This document shows positions 57,877-64,000 of a stretch of DNA of 64,000 nucleotides, piece by piece (within the stretch, counting starts at the first letter, position 1; each line of letters opens with the position of its first letter). The notes beneath the pieces are model-generated. The model saw nothing but the letters and a program-made list of their open reading frames with translations. It was not told the DNA's origin and searched no databases. The stretch spans positions 1 through 64,000 of the forward strand of contig JBBDWK010000096.1 of assembly GCA_040902885.1 (NCBI GenBank). The letters run 5' to 3'. Source of the stretch: JBBDWK01 sp040902885. Lineage in GTDB: Bacteria; Acidobacteriota; Terriglobia; Bryobacterales; Bryobacteraceae. The position numbers and the translations under genes are program-made.

Positions 57877-58392
57877 TCACGGCAGGAGACTGCGCAGATC
57901 TACCGGCGGATCCTCGTTCTCCGCCTCTCCTTTATCTTTTCCGCCGATCCGGACACCCGCGATGCGCCAGAAGTTGTAATCCGGGTACTTGCCCGGACCG
58001 TCGATCAGGAGGTCCTCTTTTTCATAGACCATGTTTTTTCGCGTGTACTCGCTCATCTCCATGTCCGGCGTCAATTGAATGGCGTAGGTCGGGCAAGCTT
58101 CCTCGCAATAGCCGCAGTAAATGCAGCGTGAGAAATTGATTCGGAAGAAGTCGGGATAACGCCGGCCGGTTTCATCCTGCGTAGCCTGCAAGGCGATGCA
58201 GTCCACGGGACAGGCGACCGCGCAAAGGTAGCAGGCAACGCAGCGCTCTCCGCCATCGGGATCGCGGGACAGGATGATGCGGCCGCGATATCGAGGCGCG
58301 AGATACGGTTTCTGCTCCGGATACTGAATGGTGACGCGCTTGTGGAACGCGTGTAAGAACACATTCCAGATGGTTCGCAGGATGCTCCACAT
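57877..58392 (-). CDS. nuoI: NADH-quinone oxidoreductase subunit I
   Basis: A 171-residue ferredoxin-like subunit. Two [4Fe-4S] motifs are complete: C51, C54, C57 with C61, and C90, C93, C96 with C100 (binding clusters N6a and N6b). A short amphipathic N-terminus (MWSILRTIWNVFLHAF) rests on the membrane arm. It hands electrons toward N2 and the quinone site. Seven bases separate it from nuoJ. Confidence 0.95.
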   Translation of the reverse strand: MWSILRTIWNVFLHAFHKRVTIQYPEQKPYLAPRYRGRIILSRDPDGGERCVACYLCAVACPVDCIALQATQDETGRRYPDFFRINFSRCIYCGYCEEACPTYAIQLTPDMEMSEYTRKNMVYEKEDLLIDGPGKYPDYNFWRIAGVRIGGKDKGEAENEDPPVDLRSLLP

Positions 58393-58396
58393 ACAG

Positions 58397-59347
58397 TTAT
58401 CCCAACGAGAGCGCGACTGCGCCCGTAATCAACAGATTCGCCAGTGACACCGGCAGCATCACTTTCCATCCCCAAGACATGAGCTGATCGAATCGCGGCC
58501 TCGGCAGCGAGGCGCGGAGCAGGATGAAGAAGCAGATGAAGAAGAATGTCTTGATGAGGAACCAGACGACTGGCGGCAGAACCGGGCCGAGCCATCCGCC
58601 CAGGAACAGCACCGATATCATCGCCGAGATCAGGACCACGCCCATGTACTCGCCGACGAAGAACATACCGAACTTCATGCCGGAGTACTCCGCGTGGAAG
58701 CCTGCAACCAGCTCGCTTTCCGCTTCCGGAAGATCGAACGGCAGGCGGCGTGTCTCGGCGACCCCGGCGATCAGGAAGAGAACGAAGCCAACGAACTGGG
58801 GCACGACGAACCACAATCCGCGCTGCGCTTCGACGATCTCGAGCAGTCTGAAAGAGCCCGCGAGCACTACGACGCCCATGAGCGAAAGCCCCATAAAAAC
58901 TTCGTAACTCAGCATCTGGGCGGCAGCCCGCATCGCGCCCAGCAGCGAGAATTTGTTATTCGACGCCCAACCCGCGAGGACGATGCTGTACACCCCCAGT
59001 GATGACATCGCGAGGAAGAAGAGCAGCCCGATATTGAGGTCCGCTATATAGATGTCCGGAGCGACTGGCACCACGGCGAATGACAGCAGCACGGTGACCA
59101 TAATGATGGCGGGCGCGATCACGAATACAGGCTTATCGGCGAAGGGCGGGACCCAATCTTCCTTCATCAGGATCTTGATCGTGTCGGCGAGCACCTGGAG
59201 CAATCCGAACGGCCCCACGCGATTCGGTCCGTAGCGATCCTGCCAGAGAGCAAGCAGCCTGCGCTCGACCCAGATCAGGCCCGCTGCCAGCGTCAGGACG
59301 CCCAGCAGAATTCCCAATACGCTCGCAATGGGATATGGGCTGGTCAT
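58397..59347 (-). CDS. nuoH: NADH-quinone oxidoreductase subunit H
   Basis: A 316-residue membrane subunit that forms the quinone channel with NuoB and NuoD. Markers: ERRLLALWQDRYGPNRVGPFGLLQ (split around residue 28) and the ETRRLPFDLPEAESELVAGFHAEYSG region (about 200). ATG 59347 with an ATGA overlap to nuoG is chosen; the longer in-frame reading to 59626 covers nuoG. Confidence 0.95.
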   Translation of the reverse strand: MTSPYPIASVLGILLGVLTLAAGLIWVERRLLALWQDRYGPNRVGPFGLLQVLADTIKILMKEDWVPPFADKPVFVIAPAIIMVTVLLSFAVVPVAPDIYIADLNIGLLFFLAMSSLGVYSIVLAGWASNNKFSLLGAMRAAAQMLSYEVFMGLSLMGVVVLAGSFRLLEIVEAQRGLWFVVPQFVGFVLFLIAGVAETRRLPFDLPEAESELVAGFHAEYSGMKFGMFFVGEYMGVVLISAMISVLFLGGWLGPVLPPVVWFLIKTFFFICFFILLRASLPRPRFDQLMSWGWKVMLPVSLANLLITGAVALSLG

Positions 59348-61977
59348 GAGATTCGACGGATCTTTCCCCAGGCAGGCAAACCGATTCCTTCGAGTGGCGG
59401 CAATCCGGTGACGCCCCTTGGGAGATCCGGCCGGATCTGGATCGGCAGTTCGTGGGTGACGCCTTGCGCGGTGATTGCGGCGCGATCCGCGGCCGAGACT
59501 CGCAGCAGAGTGGCATCTTCGGGGTTGATCGCGACGTAGGGCTTTACAGCCAGCTCGGCGATTGCCGGTGAATGCACGCTCAGCTCCTCCGATCCGAAGA
59601 GATGAAACAGTGGGACGAAAAGCCATTCGCCAACGCGCGGCTCGAACGCGGCGGGGATGTTCTCGAACCAGGCGCCAGGGACATCGCGAGAGGGCTCGAT
59701 CAGCCGTACGCCGGGGTCGCCGCCCCGCAGTCCGTCACCGACTTCGGACTGAAATTTGCCGACCGACTGTGGCGAGTTCCAGCCTGGCGACCAGAAGAAC
59801 GGGATCAGCGAAGAAGGCGGCTGCACGGGAGCTCCCTCCATGGAAAAGGCGAGGGGCGCGTCCGGATCGGCGGGGGGTTCGGGTTCGTGCACATCAATGT
59901 TCGCGAACATCGAAGTGCGTCCACTGAACCGGCGCGGCTCGCGCGGCACTTTCTGCCCCGCGATGCGGAATGCAGCCGATGGAGCAGCTTCACGGACGTC
60001 CGCCAGCGCTGGAACAGCGGCGCACATCGCCGAGATGATGCTGTCCAGGTTCGGCCACAGTCCGGACTCCCGGCGCCCACTGGCGACGAGAATATCCCGC
60101 AGCCATCGCCAACTTTCCTGGATATCATCGCCGGGAACGAATACCTGAAAGAAACGCTGTGCGCGGCCTTCGTTACTGATAAGCGTGCCATCGCCTTCGG
60201 CGAACGTGGCTGCCGGAAGCGTCAGGTCGGCATCCGCGGTAGTGCGGTTGTTCAGGTGATCGAGTGCGATCAGAGTTGTCGCCGGCCGGAATGCGGGCAG
60301 CCGCCGGTAAATATCGTTTTCGAGCGCGATTACCGAAGCTCCGTTATGGATTTCCGGAAGCGCTTCTTCCAGAGGCCGCCCGCCGAGCAGAGCCAGCCCC
60401 AGGCTGTTGCACTCGGGCACTACGTAGCTCAGTCCGGCTACGCGTCCGTTTCGGCAAAGAGATCGCGCGATGTTCGCCGCCGCGTTGATAAGCGGTTCAC
60501 TGCCGCAGCTCGGCCCGCAGATGACCAGTGGACGCTGCGCCGCTTGCAACGCGGACACAATCCGATCCACCGAGCCGGGTACAGGTCCTGAGACGGCGGG
60601 CGAACCACTGTCCAGTGCGTGCGCCACCGCGAATCCGAGCCGCGCCAGGTCATCGGGCGCGGCTCGATATGTGAGAGTTGCGATGTCATCAAGCGCAGTT
60701 GCGCTTGTGCTGGCAATGAATAAGGGGCCGAGCTCGCCGTGCACGGCTTCCCGCACCGACTGGTCCAGCCATAAAGGAATTCTCAGCTTTTCCGCGATCT
60801 GCAGCGGCTGCTGCCGCACGGACTGGCGTACGCTCAGAGCCATTCGCGGCGCGACATTCGTCAGATCCTCGCCCAGGACCAGCACAGCGTCGGAAAGTTC
60901 CACATCGTATAACGAGGGCAACTGCGCCGGGCTGCTTCTCAGGATTTCCAGGATCTTCGATATCAAGCCGTCACCTCCGAAAAAACGGTCCGGCCCCACT
61001 AATTCACGCAGTGCGAAGTTCGCTTCAAGCGAAGCGCGCGGCGATCCGATCCCGATCACTTTTCCGCCGAAAAACAAGGATGCGGCGTACTCCACCGCGA
61101 CGGCTTTCGATACGGGCTCCCTTCTGAGTAATGGCCGCCGGATGCGCGCGGGGCTGTTCACGAACCCGTACCCGAAGCGTCCGCGATCGCATAGGAAGTA
61201 GCCGTTGACCTCCCGATTAAACCGGCTAAAGATGGCGCGCAGAATTCCATAACGCTCGCCGGGGCTGATATTGCAACCCAGACCGCAGTGCACGCATACC
61301 GAGGGGGCAAACTGCAGATCCCACTTCCGCGTGTAGTGCGCCGCGTATGTCTTGTCGGTGAACACTCCAGTCGGACACACCTCCACCAGGTTGCCGCTGA
61401 ACTCGTTCTCCAGCACGCCATCGGCATGGCGTCCGAAGTACGTTGTATTTCGCAGGTGAAAGACGTTCAGGTCATGCCCGCCGGCGTAGTCCCGATAGAA
61501 TCGCACGCACCGGTAACACTGGATGCACCGATTCATTTCGTGATTCACAAGCGGTCCGAGATTCTGATTCCGGTACGTTCGCTTGTGGTATGTGTAGCGG
61601 CGGTAGTCGTGACCGGTCATCACCGTCATATCCTGGAGATGGCAATGCCCGCCCTCATCGCATACGGGACAGTCATGCGGATGATGCAGCATGAGCCCTT
61701 CGACGACCGCGGCGCGAAACTCCACAGCCTCGGGATCGCGAATGGAAATGCGCGCGCCTTCGGACGCCGGAGTCATGCACGCCATGACAATCTTCCCGTG
61801 CGTGTCGCGTTCATCCTTGAATTGCTTGACGGCGCACTGCCGGCATGCGCCCACCGATCCCATGGCCGGGTGCCAGCAGAAGTAAGGAAGATCGAAGCCG
61901 AGCGTCAAGCAGGTGTGCAACAAATTCTCTTTTGGATTAGCGGGGTGCGGCGCGTTGTCGATGTAGATGGTCGCCAA
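59344..61977 (-). CDS. nuoG: NADH-quinone oxidoreductase subunit G
   Basis: An 877-residue peripheral subunit. The N-terminal ferredoxin domain holds C34, C45, C48 and C67 (N1b). HDCPVCDEGGHC follows (H99, C103, C106, C112; N5), then the CIQCYRC four-cysteine site (N4). A further CVHCGLGCN plus a later LCDRG cysteine match the extra N7-type cluster found in some bacteria. The remainder is the molybdopterin-oxidoreductase-like domain, without the active cofactor motifs being evident. Overlaps nuoH by 4 bases. Confidence 0.95.
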   Translation of the reverse strand: MATIYIDNAPHPANPKENLLHTCLTLGFDLPYFCWHPAMGSVGACRQCAVKQFKDERDTHGKIVMACMTPASEGARISIRDPEAVEFRAAVVEGLMLHHPHDCPVCDEGGHCHLQDMTVMTGHDYRRYTYHKRTYRNQNLGPLVNHEMNRCIQCYRCVRFYRDYAGGHDLNVFHLRNTTYFGRHADGVLENEFSGNLVEVCPTGVFTDKTYAAHYTRKWDLQFAPSVCVHCGLGCNISPGERYGILRAIFSRFNREVNGYFLCDRGRFGYGFVNSPARIRRPLLRREPVSKAVAVEYAASLFFGGKVIGIGSPRASLEANFALRELVGPDRFFGGDGLISKILEILRSSPAQLPSLYDVELSDAVLVLGEDLTNVAPRMALSVRQSVRQQPLQIAEKLRIPLWLDQSVREAVHGELGPLFIASTSATALDDIATLTYRAAPDDLARLGFAVAHALDSGSPAVSGPVPGSVDRIVSALQAAQRPLVICGPSCGSEPLINAAANIARSLCRNGRVAGLSYVVPECNSLGLALLGGRPLEEALPEIHNGASVIALENDIYRRLPAFRPATTLIALDHLNNRTTADADLTLPAATFAEGDGTLISNEGRAQRFFQVFVPGDDIQESWRWLRDILVASGRRESGLWPNLDSIISAMCAAVPALADVREAAPSAAFRIAGQKVPREPRRFSGRTSMFANIDVHEPEPPADPDAPLAFSMEGAPVQPPSSLIPFFWSPGWNSPQSVGKFQSEVGDGLRGGDPGVRLIEPSRDVPGAWFENIPAAFEPRVGEWLFVPLFHLFGSEELSVHSPAIAELAVKPYVAINPEDATLLRVSAADRAAITAQGVTHELPIQIRPDLPRGVTGLPPLEGIGLPAWGKIRRIS

Positions 61978-61980
61978 GGC

Positions 61981-63252
61981 TTACCTCCACGGGCACCGCT
62001 TCTCCCGCACGTGCAGCTCGAAATCGTCGCGGAAGTATTTGAGGGCGCTTTGAAGCGGCTCGACAGCTCCGGGCGCGAGAGCGCAAAACGTATGGCCCGG
62101 CGCGAGGAAGCGGGTCTGGAACGAGAGCTTCTCGAGGTCGCCCTGTAAACCGTTCCCCTCTTCCAGTCCTCTCAGGAGCCGCTCCACCCACCCGAGGCCG
62201 CTCCAGCAAGGCGTGCACCAGCCGCAGGATTCCTGCGCGAAGAACTTCTCCAGATTCCACACCATGCCTACCGGGCAGGTACGGTCGTCGAGAACCACCA
62301 TGGTGCCGGTGCCGAGCCGGCTGCCCGCGGCCTGGAGGCTGTCGAAATCCATGGGGAGATCCAGATGCTGTTCGACCAGGAAGTCGGTCGACGCCCCGCC
62401 GGGGAGTAAGCCGCGGAATTTGAGGCCATCGCGCATTCCTCCCGCGTGCTCTTCGAGCAGCTCACGAACCGTGGTGCCCATGGGCAGTTCCCAGAGGCCG
62501 GGCCGCTTCACTTTCCCGCTTGCGCCATAGAGTTTGGTGCCGCTATCTCCCGTCCTTCCCAGCCGACGAAACCACTCCGCGCCGCTGTTGACGATGTGCG
62601 GCACATTGCAGAGGGTCTCGACGTTGTTGACGATCGTGGGCTTGCCCCATAACCCGCTGACGGGAGGGAAGGGCGGCTTGGACCGCGGGTTGGCCCGTTT
62701 ACCCTCCAGCGCGTTGAGCAACCCGGTCTCCTCGCCGCACATATAACGGCCGGCGCTGATGTGGAGATGCATCTCAAGGTTGTATCCGGAGCCGAGAATA
62801 TTATTTCCAAGGTAACCCTGCCCGTATGCTTCGGACACGGATTGCGCAAGCCGATCCGCCGAAACCTTGTATTCACCACGCAGAAAGATGTACGCGACAT
62901 CCGCCTCAACGGCGTAGGAGGCGATGATCATACCTTCAATGAGCTGGTGAGGATCGCCTTCCATGAGAGCCCGGTCTTTGAAGGTCCCAGGTTCCATCTC
63001 ATCGGCGTTGGCGACCAGATACTTGGGATGGGGCGCGCCTTCTCCCATCGGCGTAAACGACCACTTCATTCCCGTAGGGAAGCCAGCGCCGCCTCTGCCC
63101 CGCAGTTTCGAATCCTTAACGAGCTCGGTAATTTGGCTTGGGGCCATATGGAGGGCCTTGCGAACAGCTTGATAGCCGCCCGCGCGCTCGTACGTCCTCA
63201 GGTCCACCGGCTGCCCGTCCGGACGAATATTCTTTGTGAGCGGCGTTTCCAT
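61981..63252 (-). CDS. nuoF: NADH-quinone oxidoreductase subunit F
   Basis: A 423-residue NADH dehydrogenase subunit. The FMN/NADH glycine-rich loop GRGGAGFPTG is at 52-61, GRYMCGEETGLLNALEG near 170, and the [4Fe-4S] N3 ligands C343, C346, C349 and C390 are all present. It oxidises NADH with NuoE. It begins one base after nuoE ends. Confidence 0.96.
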   Translation of the reverse strand: METPLTKNIRPDGQPVDLRTYERAGGYQAVRKALHMAPSQITELVKDSKLRGRGGAGFPTGMKWSFTPMGEGAPHPKYLVANADEMEPGTFKDRALMEGDPHQLIEGMIIASYAVEADVAYIFLRGEYKVSADRLAQSVSEAYGQGYLGNNILGSGYNLEMHLHISAGRYMCGEETGLLNALEGKRANPRSKPPFPPVSGLWGKPTIVNNVETLCNVPHIVNSGAEWFRRLGRTGDSGTKLYGASGKVKRPGLWELPMGTTVRELLEEHAGGMRDGLKFRGLLPGGASTDFLVEQHLDLPMDFDSLQAAGSRLGTGTMVVLDDRTCPVGMVWNLEKFFAQESCGWCTPCWSGLGWVERLLRGLEEGNGLQGDLEKLSFQTRFLAPGHTFCALAPGAVEPLQSALKYFRDDFELHVREKRCPWR

Positions 63253-63717
63253 TTACGGATACGTTTCCAGGATGCGATCGACTTTCGGCGGGTCGATTTC
63301 CAGGTGCAGCTCGTTATCCACCGTCATCGCGGGCGCGCGATCGCACGCGCCCAGGCAGACGATCGGCAGCAAGGTAAACCGCTGGTCGGCCGTTGTCTGG
63401 CCGAACTCGATTCCCAGCCGCTTGCACAGATGCTCGCGCTGCCGCTCGTAGCCCATAATCCAGCAACTGACGCTGTCGCAGAGCATGATTACGTGCCTGC
63501 CGACCGGTTTTCGGAAAATCAGGTTGTAAAAAGATGCGATGCCGTCCAGCTCCGATTCCGTCATGCCAACCAGCTCGGCGATATCCCGCAAACTTTCATC
63601 GGACACCCACCCTCGGTGACGCTGCACGATCCGCATCGCATCGATACACACGGCCTGCCTGGTCGGATAACGCTCGAACTCCGATTCGATTTCCTTCCGC
63701 TCTTCGGGTGTCAGCAT
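63253..63717 (-). CDS. nuoE: NADH-quinone oxidoreductase subunit E
   Basis: A 154-residue thioredoxin-like [2Fe-2S] subunit. The four ligands C80, C85, C121 and C125 are present (cluster N1a). The N-terminal helical part (SLRDIAELVGMTESELDGIASFY) is typical. It lies 10 bases downstream of nuoD. Confidence 0.95.
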   Translation of the reverse strand: MLTPEERKEIESEFERYPTRQAVCIDAMRIVQRHRGWVSDESLRDIAELVGMTESELDGIASFYNLIFRKPVGRHVIMLCDSVSCWIMGYERQREHLCKRLGIEFGQTTADQRFTLLPIVCLGACDRAPAMTVDNELHLEIDPPKVDRILETYP

Positions 63718-63727
63718 GTTGTTCTCC

Positions 63728-64000
63728 TCAGCGGTCCACGTCGGCCAGCACGTAGTCCATGGCGCCCAGGATGGCGAGCAGGTCCGGAATCATCAGCCCC
63801 CGGCAGATGACCGGCAACATCTGCATGTGCGGGAAGGAAGGCGAACGGATTCGCGTGCGATAGGAGTATGTGCTTCCATCGCTGACCAGGTAGTAGCCGT
63901 TGTTCCCCTTGCTCGCTTCTATCGGAGCGAGCGCCTCGCCTGGCGGCAGGACCGGTCCCCAGCTCACGTTCAGAAAATGAGTGATGAGGGTTTCGATATC
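63728..64000 (-). CDS. nuoD: NADH-quinone oxidoreductase subunit D, C-terminal part cut by the window edge
   Basis: The 90 codons visible read DIETLITHFLNVSWGP, then PPGEALAPIEASKGNNGYY, YRTRIRSPSFPHMQML and end LGAMDYVLADVDR. This is the C-terminus of the 49-kDa-type subunit that helps form the quinone pocket. The start lies beyond position 64000, and nuoA-C are expected there. Last gene before the edge. Confidence 0.95.
   Translation of the reverse strand, partial: DIETLITHFLNVSWGPVLPPGEALAPIEASKGNNGYYLVSDGSTYSYRTRIRSPSFPHMQMLPVICRGLMIPDLLAILGAMDYVLADVDR

Overview
The window looks like a piece of a chromosome from an acidobacterium, most likely near Solibacter/Bryobacter. This is inferred from high G+C coding DNA, several acidobacteria-typical exported families (3-keto-glycoside hydrolase DUF1080, Tat-exported Gfo/Idh oxidoreductase, VWFA-type secreted protein, PD40-CehA metallohydrolase), a palindromic repeat of the type scattered through such genomes, and a long Complex I operon. 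A run of exactly 100 Ns at 11037-11136 shows it is a draft or metagenome scaffold. I see no rRNA, tRNA, CRISPR array, phage or transposase. No gene-free stretch exceeds about 200 bases.

Layout. 1-9 kb: a frameshifted O-methyltransferase, an anti-sigma kinase/STAS antagonist pair, a Doc/AbrB toxin-antitoxin locus with a perfect operator-like palindrome, DoxX, a membrane TPR protein, dGTPase with an antisense small gene, a Cys-rich protein, a CBS/CbiX/flavin-reductase operon, an M55 peptidase, and DUF433 and VWFA genes. 9.6-11.4 kb: a membrane-anchored protein with 141-bp tandem TPR-like repeats, interrupted by the assembly gap.

12.0-21.3 kb is the most interesting part: ten same-strand genes, often overlapping by 4 bp. 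They encode a His-motif membrane protein, a UbiB/ABC1 kinase, two tandem phasin-like helical proteins with strong ribosome binding sites, a UbiB-like pseudokinase that has lost every catalytic motif, two START/SRPBCC proteins, (after a 26-bp perfect hairpin) a cyclic-nucleotide-binding protein lacking a DNA-binding domain, and two Get3/ArsA-type ATPases, one without the signature lysine. I read this as a candidate lipid, quinone or membrane-protein handling module. The assignment is inference.

21.3-41.9 kb: mostly secreted or cytoplasmic catabolic enzymes (PIG-L deacetylase, DUF1080, mutarotase-like, Gfo/Idh, amidohydrolase, aldo/keto reductase, GH15, exported glycosidase, serine hydrolase, sialidase-like, CehA-like), with MgtE and a flippase-like protein, plus a scar of two truncated genes beside a lower-G+C methyltransferase. 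41.9-49.8 kb: a copper/silver efflux operon (Cys-rich exported protein, CusC, CusB with a C-terminal YtkA-like domain, CusA, YHS protein, an exported unknown, and a tiny membrane protein broken by an in-frame TGA). 49.8-52.3 kb: glycogen debranching enzyme, an SDR remnant and a WYL-like protein. 52.3-64 kb: nuoD(partial)-E-F-G-H-I-J-K-L-M-N on the minus strand, encoding the proton-pumping NADH:quinone oxidoreductase.

Three independent lesions (methyltransferase near 600, nuoJ near 57400, TGA at 49713) could be real mutations or base-level assembly errors. Reads would decide.
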